From: Bradyrhizobium sp. YR681 | Lineage (GTDB): Bacteria; Pseudomonadota; Alphaproteobacteria; Rhizobiales; Xanthobacteraceae | Assembly (NCBI RefSeq): GCF_000282615.1 | Contig: NZ_AKIY01000188.1 | Span: forward strand, 1-64,000 | Reading direction: 5' to 3' | DNA: 64,000 bases | Shown here: in pieces, positions 1 to 9,762 of the stretch | How positions within the stretch are numbered: the stretch's first letter is position 1 | Layout of the letters: every line of letters starts with the position of its first letter | The notes under the pieces: model-generated | What the model saw: the letters and a program-made list of their open reading frames with translations, nothing else | Told to the model about the DNA's origin: nothing | The model's database searches: none | Made by a program: the position numbers and the translations under genes

Positions 1-260
1 CGGCCGCCGGCACCGGCTGCCCGCGCGACAGCGACATGCAGCAGGCGGGCCTCGGCCGCGCACTGGAGCCGCATGAGCAGAGCAGCCTGCAGCGCGGCGA
101 CCTGATCTTCTGGAAAGGGCATGTCGCGATCGTGCGCGACGGCGCCACCATGGTTCACGCCAACGCGCACCATATGGCGACGGCGATCGAGCCGATCGAG
201 CCGGCGATCGCGCGGATCAGGCAGGCCGGCAGCGACATCGTCGCGATCAAGCGGCTGTAG
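1..260 (+). CDS. NlpC/P60 family cell-wall hydrolase, 3' end only
   Basis: The open frame runs in from the left edge (first whole codon at base 3) and ends at TAG 258-260. The visible 85 residues contain CPRDSDMQ, RGDLIFWKGHVAIV and MVHANAHHMA. This is the C-terminal half of the NlpC/P60 papain-like fold: the GDL(I/V)FW strand, then the GHVAIV segment that carries the catalytic His. The nucleophilic Cys must lie upstream of the window. Family members are periplasmic or secreted peptidases that cut the D-Glu-mDAP bond of peptidoglycan stems. The stop lies only 5 bases from the stop of the convergent yejF gene, with no obvious terminator between. The fold is clear; the exact substrate is not. 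Confidence 0.85.
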   Translation, partial: AAGTGCPRDSDMQQAGLGRALEPHEQSSLQRGDLIFWKGHVAIVRDGATMVHANAHHMATAIEPIEPAIARIRQAGSDIVAIKRL

Positions 261-265
261 CGCGA

Positions 266-1903
266 CTACGTCGCCGCGGCCCCATTGCCTGCCGTCTCCA
301 GCCGGAAAGCAGCCGCGAACAGCGCGCGCGTGTAGTCGGTCTTCGGATTCTTGAACAGTTCGGCGGCCTGACCTTCCTCGACGACCTTGCCGCCACGCAT
401 CACGATGAGGTGGCTGGCGAGCGAGGCGACGACGCGCAGATCGTGCGAGATGAACATGTAGGTGAGCTCCCGCCTGCGCTGAAGCTCGCGCAACAGATCG
501 ACCATTTGCGACTGGATCAGCATGTCGAGCGCGCTGGTCGGCTCGTCCAGCACGACGAAATCGGGCTCCAGCACCACCGCACGCGCGATGCTGATGCGCT
601 GACGCTGGCCGCCGGAGAATTCGTGCGGATAGCGGTAACGCGTATCCGGCTTCAGCCCGACGTCCTCGAGCGCCTTGACGACGCGCACCTCACGCTCCTC
701 GCGCGACAGCTTTGGCTGATGCACGGTGAGGCCTTCGGCGATGATGTCGGCAACCGACATGCGCGGGCTGAGCGAGCCGAACGGATCCTGGAACACGATC
801 TGCATGTCGCGTCGGAACGGCCGCATCTCCTTGAAGCGCAGGCCCTGGATGTCCTTGCCCAGGAATACGATGCGCCCGTTCGAGGAGATCAGCCGCAGCA
901 GCGCCAGACCCAGCGTGGTCTTGCCCGAGCCGGATTCGCCGACGACGCCCAGCGTCTCGCCCTTGCGCACGGCGATGCTGACGCCGTCGACCGCCTTGAT
1001 GTGTCCGACCGTCTTGCGCATCAGGCCACGCTTGATCGGAAACCACACCTTCAGATCATCCGCCGACATCACCACCGGCGCATCAGGCTGCGGCGGCGCC
1101 GGATCGGGCTTCGGCTCCGCTGCGAGCAGATCGCGCGTGTAGGGATGCTTCGGCGACTTGAAGACCTGCTCGACCGGTCCCTGCTCGACGATCAGGCCCC
1201 CCTTCATGACACAGACGGTGTCGGCGATGCGGCGCACGATGCCGAGATCGTGGGTGATGAAGAGCAGGCTCATGCCGAGCCGCGAACGAATTTCGGCGAG
1301 CAGCGCCAGGATCTGCGCCTGCACGGTGACGTCGAGCGCCGTGGTCGGCTCGTCCGCGATCAACAGATCCGGCTCGTTGGCGAGCGCCATCGCGATCATC
1401 ACGCGCTGGCGCTGGCCGCCGGAGAGCTGGTGCGGATAGCTGTTCAGCCGCGTCTCGGGCTCGGGAATGCCGACCTGGGTCAACAATTCCAGCGTCCGCT
1501 TGCGGGCCTCGGCATTGCTGGTCGGATTGTGCAGCTGGATGATCTCGCCGATCTGCGCCTCGATCGTGTGCAGCGGATTGAGCGAGGTCATCGGCTCCTG
1601 GAAGATGATGGAAATGTCGCTGCCGCGAATCGCCCGCATCTGCTGCTCCGACTGGTCGATCAGCTCCTGCCCCTTGAACCGGATGCTGCCCGAGGGATGC
1701 GAAGCGTTAGGGTACGGCAGCAGCTTGAGGATCGAGAGCGCGCTGACCGACTTGCCGGACCCGGACTCGCCGACCAGCGCCACGCATTCGCCGCGCTTGA
1801 TCTGGAACGACACCTTGTCGACCGCGAGCGTGGTGGCACCGCCCTGGTGGAAAGCCACCGAAAGATCGCGCACGGCAAGCAGGGGCTGGTTGATCGCGTC
1901 CAT
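266..1903 (-). CDS. yejF: Peptide ABC transporter, duplicated ATP-binding protein (YejF)
   Basis: 545-residue cytoplasmic ATPase with two complete nucleotide-binding domains in one chain. Each has a Walker A (GESGSGKS near residue 45, GESGSGKT near 325), a signature (LSGGQRQR and FSGGQRQR) and Walker B sequences ([12 protein letters not shown] and [12 protein letters not shown]). This two-in-one layout and length are typical of YejF, which powers the YejABEF oligopeptide importer (microcin C uptake in E. coli). It is the last gene of the minus-strand operon and follows yejE with a 7-base gap. I chose ATG at 1903, four bases after GAGGG; a GTG three bases upstream is too close to that ribosome site. 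Highly confident in family; the peptide specificity is inferred. Confidence 0.95.
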   Translation of the reverse strand: MDAINQPLLAVRDLSVAFHQGGATTLAVDKVSFQIKRGECVALVGESGSGKSVSALSILKLLPYPNASHPSGSIRFKGQELIDQSEQQMRAIRGSDISIIFQEPMTSLNPLHTIEAQIGEIIQLHNPTSNAEARKRTLELLTQVGIPEPETRLNSYPHQLSGGQRQRVMIAMALANEPDLLIADEPTTALDVTVQAQILALLAEIRSRLGMSLLFITHDLGIVRRIADTVCVMKGGLIVEQGPVEQVFKSPKHPYTRDLLAAEPKPDPAPPQPDAPVVMSADDLKVWFPIKRGLMRKTVGHIKAVDGVSIAVRKGETLGVVGESGSGKTTLGLALLRLISSNGRIVFLGKDIQGLRFKEMRPFRRDMQIVFQDPFGSLSPRMSVADIIAEGLTVHQPKLSREEREVRVVKALEDVGLKPDTRYRYPHEFSGGQRQRISIARAVVLEPDFVVLDEPTSALDMLIQSQMVDLLRELQRRRELTYMFISHDLRVVASLASHLIVMRGGKVVEEGQAAELFKNPKTDYTRALFAAAFRLETAGNGAAAT

Positions 1904-1910
1904 CACGCCC

Positions 1911-3089
1911 TCACTTGAACGTCTTGCGCGGATCGAAGGCGTCGCGCACGGCTTCGCCGATGAAGATCAGCAGCGACAGCATGATCGCGACCGAGAAGAA
2001 GCCGGAGAAACCGAGCCAAGGCGCCTGCACGTTGGACTTGCCCTGCGACAGCAGCTCGCCGAGCGACGGCGAGCCGGGTGGAAGCCCGAAGCCGAGGAAG
2101 TCCAGGGCCGTGAGCGTCATCACCGACGAGGAAACGATGAACGGCAGGAACGTCATGGTCGCGACCATCGCATTCGGCAGCAAATGCTTGAACATGATCA
2201 CGGCGTTCGACACGCCCAGCGCCCTTGCCGCCTGGATGTACTCGAAATTGCGTCCGCGCAGGAACTCCGCGCGCACGAGTCCGACCAGCGACACCCAGGA
2301 AAACAGCAGCAGGATGCCGAGCAGCACGAAGAAGCCGGGAACCAGCACCGACGAGAGGATCAGGAGCAGATAGAGCGCTGGAATCGCCGTCCATATCTCG
2401 ATGAAGCGCTGGAACAACAGGTCGACCCAGCCGCCGAAATAGCCCTGCACCGCGCCGGCTGCGATGCCGATGAGCGAGGAGACGATGGTCAGGCAGAGGC
2501 CGAACAGCACCGAGATGCGGAAACCGTAGATCATCCGCGCCACCACGTCGCGGCCCTGATCGTCGGTGCCGAGCCAGTTGTATTCGAGATCGCGGCAGCT
2601 CTTCAGCCCCTTCTTCTCGACGACGGATTTGCATTGCGCTTCCGTCAGCATCCAGGTCGGCGGCGACGGGGCCGGCGTCGGCAGATCGAGGTTATGGGTG
2701 TCGTAGGAGTAGCGGATCAGCGGCCAGACGATGCTGCCGCCCTTGTCCTTGATCAGCTTCTGCAAATAGGGATCGCGATAGTCGGCTGCGGTTTCGAAAT
2801 CGCCGCCGAAAGTCGTCTCGGAATAGGTGACGAAGGCCGGCCAGTAGAGATGACCGTCGAACTTGACCAGGAACGGCCGGTCGTTGGCGATCAGTTCGGC
2901 GAACAGCGACAGCACGAACAGGACCAGGAAGAGCCAGAGCGACCAGTAGCCGCGCCGGTTCGCCTTGAAGTTCTGCCAGCGCCGCCTGTTGAGCGGCGAC
3001 GGCACGAACGGCTTGCGCGTGATCGGCACGGCATCGCCGAGCGGCGACTTTGCGGTGGTTTCGATCGGGGTTGGGGCCGCCAGCGTCAT
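1911..3089 (-). CDS. yejE: Peptide ABC transporter permease (YejE)
   Basis: 392-residue inner-membrane permease. It has one N-terminal transmembrane segment (WSLWLFLVLFVLSLFAELI, near residues 46-64), a roughly 100-residue periplasmic insert, then the binding-protein-dependent permease domain with several hydrophobic helices. The EAA-loop-like segment reads EYIQAARALGVS. This long insert is characteristic of YejE and related peptide permeases. The ATG at 3089 overlaps the TGA of yejB (TGATG) behind GGGAGG, so the two permeases are probably translationally coupled. An upstream in-frame extension to 3542 exists but runs through yejB and is an artefact. Confidence 0.93.
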   Translation of the reverse strand: MTLAAPTPIETTAKSPLGDAVPITRKPFVPSPLNRRRWQNFKANRRGYWSLWLFLVLFVLSLFAELIANDRPFLVKFDGHLYWPAFVTYSETTFGGDFETAADYRDPYLQKLIKDKGGSIVWPLIRYSYDTHNLDLPTPAPSPPTWMLTEAQCKSVVEKKGLKSCRDLEYNWLGTDDQGRDVVARMIYGFRISVLFGLCLTIVSSLIGIAAGAVQGYFGGWVDLLFQRFIEIWTAIPALYLLLILSSVLVPGFFVLLGILLLFSWVSLVGLVRAEFLRGRNFEYIQAARALGVSNAVIMFKHLLPNAMVATMTFLPFIVSSSVMTLTALDFLGFGLPPGSPSLGELLSQGKSNVQAPWLGFSGFFSVAIMLSLLIFIGEAVRDAFDPRKTFK

Positions 3090-4198
3090 CAGACCTCCCG
3101 CGCCTCGAAATCGATCCGCGGATCGATCCACATATAGGTCAGGTCGGAGATCAGGTTGACCACGAGGCCGACGAGCGAAAAGATGTAGAGCGTGCCGAAC
3201 ACCACGGGATAGTCGCGGTTGAGAACGCTCTCGAAACTGAGCAGTCCCAGCCCATCCAGCGAGAAGATGGTCTCGATCAAGAGCGAGCCCGAGAAGAAGG
3301 CGTGAATGAAGGTGCTGGGAAAGCCCGCGATGACGATCAGCATCGCGTTGCGGAAGACGTGACCGTAGAGCACCCGGTTTTCGCTGCAGCCCTTCGCGCG
3401 CGCGGTCATCACGTATTGCTTGCGGATCTCGTCCAGGAACGAGTTCTTGGTCAGGAACGTCATGGTGGTGAACGCCCCTAACCCCATCGCGATCAGCGGC
3501 AACGTCAAATGCCAGAAGTAATCGATGATCTTCCAGTACCATGGAAATTGCGACCAGCCGTCCGACGTCAGCCCGCGCAGCGGAAACCAGTTGAAGAACG
3601 AGCCGCCGGCGAACAGGATGATCAGGAGGATCGCGAACAGGAAGCCGGGTATGGCGTAGCCGAGCACGAGCACGGTCGACGTCCAGGTGTCCAGGCGCGA
3701 TCCGTCCTTGACCGCCTTGCGGATGCCGAGCGGAATCGAGATCAGATAGGTCAGGAGCGTCAGCCAGATGCCGAGCGAGATCGAGACCGGCAGCTTTTCC
3801 TTGACCAGCTGGAGCACGCTGACGTCGCGGAAATAGCTCTTGCCGAAGTCGAAGCGGGCGAAATTCCAGACCATCAGCGCAAAACGCTCCGGCGCCGGCT
3901 TGTCGAAGCCGAACTGCACTTCCAGCTTCTTGATGAAGTCAGGATCGAGCCCCTGCGCGCCGCGATATTTCGAGTTGATGGCATCGCCGCCGGCGCCCAG
4001 CTGGCCGGGCGCGCGCTGGGCAAAATCGCCGCCGCCCGAGATGCGCGAGCTGCCGCCGGTGTCGGCGCCGGAGAGCTGCGCGATGACGCGCTCGACCGGA
4101 CCGCCGGGCGCGAACTGCACGACCACGAAGGAGACGAAGAGTATCCCGAGCAAGGTCGGGATCATCAGCAGGATGCGGCGGGCGATATAGGCGCTCAT
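3089..4198 (-). CDS. yejB: Peptide ABC transporter permease (YejB)
   Basis: 369-residue inner-membrane permease beginning MSAYIARRILLMIPTLLGI, the standard first helix of DppB/OppB/YejB permeases. It has about six hydrophobic segments and the EAA loop KQYVMTARAKGCSENRVLYGHVFRNA. The segment RISGGGDFAQRAPGQ lies in the extra periplasmic loop. It forms the permease heterodimer with YejE. The start lies 2 bases past the TAA of the upstream binding-protein gene, which supports a single transcript for the whole cluster. The family is secure; the transported peptide is not visible from sequence. Confidence 0.94.
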   Translation of the reverse strand: MSAYIARRILLMIPTLLGILFVSFVVVQFAPGGPVERVIAQLSGADTGGSSRISGGGDFAQRAPGQLGAGGDAINSKYRGAQGLDPDFIKKLEVQFGFDKPAPERFALMVWNFARFDFGKSYFRDVSVLQLVKEKLPVSISLGIWLTLLTYLISIPLGIRKAVKDGSRLDTWTSTVLVLGYAIPGFLFAILLIILFAGGSFFNWFPLRGLTSDGWSQFPWYWKIIDYFWHLTLPLIAMGLGAFTTMTFLTKNSFLDEIRKQYVMTARAKGCSENRVLYGHVFRNAMLIVIAGFPSTFIHAFFSGSLLIETIFSLDGLGLLSFESVLNRDYPVVFGTLYIFSLVGLVVNLISDLTYMWIDPRIDFEAREV

Positions 4199-4200
4199 GA

Positions 4201-6075
4201 TTATTTCGCCTGCTCGAGCTTGGTCGCCTTGGCGCTGTCATGCCACCAGATTTCGGGCGCGCCGACGCCGTTGGCATAACGCGGCAGCTTCTGCGGATGC
4301 GCGAACTGGTCCCAATACGCCAGCCGGTGCGTCTTGTTGTACCATTGCGGCACCCAGTAGCGACCCGCGCGGAACAGCCGATCGAAGGCGCGGCAGGCGA
4401 CGGTCAGGTCTTCGCGGTTGTCGGCCGCCATGATCTTCTCGATCATGGCGTCGATCGCCGGGCTGGCGACGCCCGCAAGATTGTACGAACCCTTGGTTGC
4501 CGCGACTTGCGAGGAGAAGAACGAGCGCATGGCATCGCCTGGCGTCGCCGACATGCTGAACCGCTGAATCGTCATGTCAAAGTCGAAATCTTCCTGACGT
4601 GCCTTGTATTGCACGGCGTCGACGAGACGTACGCTCGCTTCGATGCCGAGCGTGCCCAGGTTCTTGATGTAGGGCGCGTGGTGCGGCTGGAACGAAGGCT
4701 CGTCCAGCAGGAACTCGATCCTGAAGAGGTCGCCATTCGGCAGCACTCGCTTGCCGTCCTTGATGGTCACGCCGGCCTCGGTCAACAATTGCTGCGCCTT
4801 GCGCAACAGGTTGCGGTCCTGCCCGGAGCCGTCCGATGTCGGAGGCGAAAACGGTACGGCGAAGACGTCGTCGGGAACCTGGCCGCGGAACGGCTCCAGC
4901 AGCTTCAGCTCCTCCGGCGACGGAGGCCCATTGCCTGCCATGAGGTCCGAGTTCTGGAACGGCGACACCGTGCGCGCATAAGCGCCATACATGATGGTCT
5001 TGTTGGTCCATTCGAAATCGAAGGCGTTGATCAAGGCCTCGCGCACGCGCGGATCCTTGAACTTGTCGCACCGCGTATTGATGAACCAGCCCTGCGCGCC
5101 CGACGGCGTGTCGTCCGGAACGACCTCCATCTTGACGCGCCCTTCTTTCACCGCGGGGAAGTCGTAGCGCGTCGCCCAGATGCGCGAGGTGAATTCCTCC
5201 CGATAGAGATAGTTCTTGCCGGTAAACCCCTCGAACGCGACGTCGCGATCCCGATAGAACTCGTAACGGACGACGTCGAAATTGTAGCTGCCGCGGCAAA
5301 CCGGCAGGTCGGCAGCCCACCAATCCTTGACGCGCTCATATTCGATATAGCGGTTGACCTCGAACTTGCCGACCTTGTACGGGCCGGAACCGAGCGGGAT
5401 ATCGAGCGACGTTTCATCGAAGGCGCGAGAGGCATAGAACGTTTTCGAGAAGATCGGCAGGCCGGCGACATAGAGCGGCACGTCGCGCGCCCGCCCTTGC
5501 GCGAAAGTGACGACCAGTGTCGCGTCGTCGAGAGCCTCGGCGCTGACCATGTCGCGCATCTGGACGATGATCAGAGGATGCCCCTTGGACTTCAACGACG
5601 TCAGCGAGAACGCCGCGTCGTGGGCCGTGAGCTTGGTGCCGTCATGGAATTTCGCCTCGGGCCGCATCGTAAAGCGGTAGACCAGTCTATCCGGCGAGAT
5701 CTGAACGGATTTGGCGGCAAGCCCGTACATCGCATCCGGTTCGTCATTGGCGCGCACCATCAGCGGCGCGAACGTCATGTCCATGCCTTGCGCGCCGTCA
5801 CCTTTCATGATGAAGGCGTTGAGGGAGTTGAAGGTCTGGTAGGACTGGTTGTAGGCGCGCACCGACGGAATGAGCGAGAACGTGCCGCCCTTCGGCGCAT
5901 CCAGATTGACATAGTCGAAATGATGGAAGTCGGCGGGATATTTGAGGTCGCCGAAGGCCGAGATGCCGTGCGCCTCGGCGGGCATCTCGGACGCGGTCGC
6001 GCGCCGCAGCAGGGCGGCGCTGAGCGCGCCGCCGGCCCCCAGGGCCAGCACATGCCGGCGTGACAGCTGCGCCAT
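4201..6075 (-). CDS. Peptide ABC transporter periplasmic binding protein (YejA-like, second copy)
   Basis: 624-residue family-5 solute-binding protein. It starts MAQLSRRHVLALGAGGALSA, a twin-arginine-type signal (SRRHVLAL), then ISAFGDLKYPADFHHFDYVN, the conserved N-terminus of YejA. The mature protein carries LGSGPYKVG and the family-5 lobes. It lies directly between the first binding protein (14-base gap) and yejB (2-base gap). Two tandem YejA-type proteins feeding one YejBEF permease suggest that each presents a different peptide class; this is inference. The start ATG at 6075 puts the Tat signal at the N-terminus; an apparent extension to 7344 is a read-through of the neighbour in another frame. 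Confidence 0.92.
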   Translation of the reverse strand: MAQLSRRHVLALGAGGALSAALLRRATASEMPAEAHGISAFGDLKYPADFHHFDYVNLDAPKGGTFSLIPSVRAYNQSYQTFNSLNAFIMKGDGAQGMDMTFAPLMVRANDEPDAMYGLAAKSVQISPDRLVYRFTMRPEAKFHDGTKLTAHDAAFSLTSLKSKGHPLIIVQMRDMVSAEALDDATLVVTFAQGRARDVPLYVAGLPIFSKTFYASRAFDETSLDIPLGSGPYKVGKFEVNRYIEYERVKDWWAADLPVCRGSYNFDVVRYEFYRDRDVAFEGFTGKNYLYREEFTSRIWATRYDFPAVKEGRVKMEVVPDDTPSGAQGWFINTRCDKFKDPRVREALINAFDFEWTNKTIMYGAYARTVSPFQNSDLMAGNGPPSPEELKLLEPFRGQVPDDVFAVPFSPPTSDGSGQDRNLLRKAQQLLTEAGVTIKDGKRVLPNGDLFRIEFLLDEPSFQPHHAPYIKNLGTLGIEASVRLVDAVQYKARQEDFDFDMTIQRFSMSATPGDAMRSFFSSQVAATKGSYNLAGVASPAIDAMIEKIMAADNREDLTVACRAFDRLFRAGRYWVPQWYNKTHRLAYWDQFAHPQKLPRYANGVGAPEIWWHDSAKATKLEQAK

Positions 6076-6089
6076 GCGCAATTGCTTCC

Positions 6090-7982
6090 TCAAGAGCGTT
6101 TTCCGATGCGCGCCGCCTTGTCCGCGTCGTACCACCACAATGTCGGCAGGCCGGACCGGCCGTATTTCGGCAGCGGCTCGGCATGGCCAAAGCGGTCCCA
6201 GCGGGCGTAGCGCGCAAAGCCGTAGGTGAATTGCGGCACGAGATAGAAATTCCACAACAGCACGCGGTCGAGCGCGCGCGTGGCCGCGACCAGCTCGCCG
6301 CGGTTCTTGGCGTAGATCACCCGCTCGATCAGCGCGTCGACCGCGGGGTTCTTGATGCCGATTGTGTTGCGCGCGCCCGGCATGTCGGCGGCCTGCGAGC
6401 CCCAGAACTCGCGCTGCTCGTTGCCGGGCGAGAGCGACTCGCCCCACTGGTCGATGATCATGTCGAAGTCGAAGCTGCGCAGCCGGTTCTGGTATTGCGC
6501 GTCGTCGACGACGCGGATCGAGGTGCTGACGCCGATGCGCTCCAGCGACGGCTTGTAGAACAGCGCGATGCGCTCGGACGACGGATCCTGCACCAGGATC
6601 TCGACCGTGAGCGGCTTGCCGGAGCTGTCGACCAGCTTGTGGTCCTTGACCTCGAAGCCGGCCTCCTTCAGCAGCTTCGCCGCCTCGCGGAGATTGGCGC
6701 GCACGGCTTCCGGATTGCCGCCGACCGGATTCTGGTACGCCGTGGTGAAGACCTCCGGAGGCACCTTGTCCTTCACGGTCTCCAGGATTTGCAATTCCTC
6801 GCCCTGCGGCAGGCCGGAGGATGCAAGATCGGTCCCTTCGAAATAACTGTTGATGCGCTTGTACTGCCCGTAGAAGAGCTGCTTGTTCATCTCCTCGAAA
6901 TCGAAGGCGCAGTTGAAGGCGCGGCGAAGCCGGGCGTCCTTGAACTGATCGCGCCGGATGTTGAAGACGAAGGCCTGCATGCGGCCGGAATCGTTGATCG
7001 GAAACTCTTCCTTGATCACGCGCTTCTCGGCCACTGCCGGGAAGTCGTAGGCGGTCGCCCATTGCTTGGCGGAGTTTTCCGCGATCCAGTCGGCCTGATC
7101 GGCCTTGAACGCCTCCAGCGCGACCAGGTTGTCGCGGAAGAATTCGAAGCGCAGCTCGTCGAAATTGTTGGTGCCGATCTGGCTCGGGATGCTGGCGCCC
7201 CAATAGTCCTTCACGCGCTCGAGCTTGATCGAGCGTCCGGCCACGAATTCCTTGATCTTGTAGGCACCGGAGCCGAGCGGCGGCTCCAGCGTGGTCGCGC
7301 TGACGTCGCGCTTGCGGCCCTGGGCGTCGGTGCCTTCCCACCAATGCTTCGGCAGTACCGTGAGCTCGCCGACGATGGTCGGCAATTCGCGATTGCCGGG
7401 CGCATCGAACGTGAACTTGACGTCGCGCTCACCGCTCTTCTCGGCCTTGACGACGTGACGGTAGTAGGACGCATACATCGGCGACTGCTTCTTCAGAGTC
7501 TCCAGCGAGAAGATCACGTCCTCCGGCGTCACCGGCTTGCCGTCGTGCCAGCGCGCTTCCTTGCGGAGGCGATAGATCACCCAGGAAAAATCATCCGGAT
7601 GCTGGGCCGATTCGGCGAGTTCGCCGTATTCGGTGGCGACCTCGTCCTGGGCGCGCGTCATCAGCTGCTCGTAGACCATCGCCGCGGCGGGGGCGAGCGA
7701 GCCCTTGATGCCGGCGACCGCGAGGTTGAAATTGTCGAATGTGCCGATCGAGATCAGCCGGGCGACGCCGCCCTTCGGCGCGTCCGGATTGACGTAGTCG
7801 AAGCGCTTGAAGTCGGCGGGATATTTGATGTCGCCGAACAGCGACAGGGCATGGCGCCAGGGCAGCTGGTCAGATTGCGCGGCTGCCACGCCGATGACGG
7901 GAACGCCCGCGACGGAACCGAGGGCCGGGAGCGCTGCGGCCGCAGTGCCGGTGAGCAGGAGATCGCGTCGGGTGATGGCCAA
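6090..7982 (-). CDS. yejA: Peptide ABC transporter periplasmic binding protein (YejA)
   Basis: 630-residue family-5 solute-binding protein, first gene of the yej operon. It begins MAITRRDLLLTGTAAAALPA, a clear Tat-type signal (TRRDLLL), and continues with ALSLFGDIKYPADFKRFDYVNPDAPKGG. This is the same opening as the copy just downstream, so the two are paralogues from a duplication, now well diverged. It would capture oligopeptides in the periplasm for YejBEF. Upstream on the minus strand, a TATATT box at 8034-8029 could be a -10 element, without a convincing -35. An inverted repeat AAGGAG/CTCCTT lies in the leader at 8001-8019. Confidence 0.93.
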   Translation of the reverse strand: MAITRRDLLLTGTAAAALPALGSVAGVPVIGVAAAQSDQLPWRHALSLFGDIKYPADFKRFDYVNPDAPKGGVARLISIGTFDNFNLAVAGIKGSLAPAAAMVYEQLMTRAQDEVATEYGELAESAQHPDDFSWVIYRLRKEARWHDGKPVTPEDVIFSLETLKKQSPMYASYYRHVVKAEKSGERDVKFTFDAPGNRELPTIVGELTVLPKHWWEGTDAQGRKRDVSATTLEPPLGSGAYKIKEFVAGRSIKLERVKDYWGASIPSQIGTNNFDELRFEFFRDNLVALEAFKADQADWIAENSAKQWATAYDFPAVAEKRVIKEEFPINDSGRMQAFVFNIRRDQFKDARLRRAFNCAFDFEEMNKQLFYGQYKRINSYFEGTDLASSGLPQGEELQILETVKDKVPPEVFTTAYQNPVGGNPEAVRANLREAAKLLKEAGFEVKDHKLVDSSGKPLTVEILVQDPSSERIALFYKPSLERIGVSTSIRVVDDAQYQNRLRSFDFDMIIDQWGESLSPGNEQREFWGSQAADMPGARNTIGIKNPAVDALIERVIYAKNRGELVAATRALDRVLLWNFYLVPQFTYGFARYARWDRFGHAEPLPKYGRSGLPTLWWYDADKAARIGKRS

Positions 7983-8140
7983 ATCAATAGTCCTGTCTTG
8001 AAGGAGGAAGCTACTCCTTTAAGTTCCCAATATAGGCGAGGTTTCGACGGAATATGTTGCTTTTTCCTCATCTTGGAAGGCCGGATGGCCTGCCGGATGC
8101 GGCCAAACGCCTCGATAAATTCACCGCGAGGCCCGGATAA

Positions 8141-8172
8141 GGAAACGGCCAGGCTTTTCAGCCTGGCCGCAT
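8141..8172 (-). terminator. Rho-independent terminator of cycM
   Basis: Perfect 9-base-pair stem CGGCCAGGC (8146-8154) / GCCTGGCCG (8161-8169) with a 6-base loop, followed on the minus strand by a short T run. It lies 28 bases past the cycM stop codon. Confidence 0.75.
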
Positions 8173-8196
8173 ATTCAAAGACAGGTTTTCGAGGCC

Positions 8197-8751
8197 TTAT
8201 TTCGATGCCGTCGGCAGCGGCTGGGGATGCTCCGACAGGGAATTCAGATAGGCAATGACGTCGGCCCGCTCGGAATCCTTCGGGATACCGGCGAAGCCCA
8301 TCGCGGTGCCCGGGACGAAGCCCTTCGGATTGGCAATGAACTTGTTGAGGTCGTCGAAGGTCCAGGTGCCGCCCTTGGCCTTCATGGCGGCCGAGAAATT
8401 GAAGCCGTTGCGACCCTCGCCCCTGGCCTCGCCGACGACGCCGTAGAGGTTCGGACCGACACGATTCGGGCCGTTCTTCTCGAAGGTATGGCAGGCGCCG
8501 CACTTCTTGGCGGCAGCCGCGCCCTTCTCAACCGAGGCAGTCTGGAGCAGCTTTTCGATCGGCTCGGAGGGCGCAGCGGCAGCGCCAGCTTCCTTGCCGT
8601 GGCCGGCATCTTCCTTCACGGCGATCTCGAAGCCGGGCTTTTCCAATGGCTTCGGCGAGAACAGCGCACTCGCGGTGAAGCTCGTCACCAGCAGGATGAG
8701 ACAGGTGCCGAGCACGGCCCCGAGAATTTTATTGAGTTCAAACGAGTCCAT
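8197..8751 (-). CDS. cycM: Membrane-anchored cytochrome c CycM (c552 type)
   Basis: 184-residue class I c-type cytochrome with an uncleaved N-terminal anchor (residues 8-31), an Ala/Pro-rich linker, the haem motif CGACH at residues 84-88 and a TAMGFAG segment near 150 supplying the axial Met. Length and sequence match what I remember of B. japonicum CycM, which carries electrons from the bc1 complex to the aa3 oxidase on the periplasmic face. The real start is ATG at 8751 (MDSFELNKIL); the much longer in-frame opening upstream is antisense to kdsB and pheA. Divergent from kdsB across 249 bases, as in Bradyrhizobium. Confidence 0.97.
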   Translation of the reverse strand: MDSFELNKILGAVLGTCLILLVTSFTASALFSPKPLEKPGFEIAVKEDAGHGKEAGAAAAPSEPIEKLLQTASVEKGAAAAKKCGACHTFEKNGPNRVGPNLYGVVGEARGEGRNGFNFSAAMKAKGGTWTFDDLNKFIANPKGFVPGTAMGFAGIPKDSERADVIAYLNSLSEHPQPLPTASK

Positions 8752-9000
8752 TTCCGGCCAGGCCCCACACCGCAGTAAGGAAAATAGCGGCCGGGCGGCC
8801 GCCAGGACGAGCCTCGGGAGAATCAAAGCGTTCCTTGTTGTTTCCCCGAGTTTTGCCATTGAGATATCGGTTTGCCCGGGGTCTGGCAACCCGTATAAGC
8901 GACCCGGCTTCGAACCCGTCCCCACCCCATTTCTCGGCGCGGAAAACGCCCGTTTCCAGGCCCCTGCCCCCAAGCCCTTGAACCCAAGATCCCTGACCCA

Positions 9001-9741
9001 ATGACCGATCCCCGCATCCTGGTGCTGATCCCGGCCCGCATGGCCGCCACCCGTCTGCCCGGCAAGCCGCTCGCCGACATCGCGGGCCTTCCGATGATCG
9101 TGCATGTGCTGCGCCGCGCCGAGGCCGCCGGCATCGGCCGGGTTGCGGTTGCAACCGACACGGACGAGATCGCGTCCGTCGTGACCGCCCATGGCGGGGA
9201 GGCCGTGATGACCCGCGCCGACCACCCCTCGGGCTCCGACCGCATCCACGAGGCCATGCAGAAGCTCGATCCCGACGGCAAGGCCGAGATCGTGGTCAAT
9301 CTCCAGGGCGATTTCCCGACGATTGCGCCCGAGAGCCTCCGCGAGGTGCTTCCCCCCTTCACCGATCCCGCCGTCGACATCGTGACGCTGGCCTCGCAGA
9401 TCCACACCGAGGAGGAGGACCTTGCTCCCAGCGTCGTGAAGGCCGTCGGCACCCATATCGGCCCCAGACGGCTGCGCGCGCTCTATTTCACCCGCGCCAC
9501 CGCACCTCATGGCAACGGACCGCGCTACCACCATATCGGCGTCTACGCCTATCGCCGCGCTGCGCTGGAGCGGTTCGTGTCCCTGCCGCCCTCGCCCCTG
9601 GAACGCCAGGAGAGTCTGGAGCAACTGCGGGCCGTTGAGGCCGGCATGCGCATCGACATCATGATCGTCGACAGCGTGCCCCGCGGCGTCGACACGCCGC
9701 CCGATCTCGAAACCGCCCGCAGCATCCTTTCCAAATCCTGA
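9001..9741 (+). CDS. kdsB: 3-deoxy-manno-octulosonate cytidylyltransferase
   Basis: 246-residue cytoplasmic enzyme that makes CMP-Kdo from CTP and Kdo for lipopolysaccharide inner-core synthesis. The N-terminus [20 protein letters not shown] is the nucleotide-binding signature of KdsB. The segments AVATDTDEI and VVNLQGDFP (metal- and sugar-binding) follow, and the length matches the family. It is followed after 21 bases by pheA on the same strand, so the two may share a transcript although their pathways are unrelated. Confidence 0.96.
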   Translation: MTDPRILVLIPARMAATRLPGKPLADIAGLPMIVHVLRRAEAAGIGRVAVATDTDEIASVVTAHGGEAVMTRADHPSGSDRIHEAMQKLDPDGKAEIVVNLQGDFPTIAPESLREVLPPFTDPAVDIVTLASQIHTEEEDLAPSVVKAVGTHIGPRRLRALYFTRATAPHGNGPRYHHIGVYAYRRAALERFVSLPPSPLERQESLEQLRAVEAGMRIDIMIVDSVPRGVDTPPDLETARSILSKS

Positions 9742-9762
9742 GCCGCTGTTACAAGGCCCGTC

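Noticed and set aside
410..1918. Long plus-strand open frame opposite yejF, and similar long antisense frames opposite most genes
   Set aside because: High GC gives long open frames opposite real genes. The products are Arg/Asp/His-rich without motifs, and the true gene on the other strand is certain.
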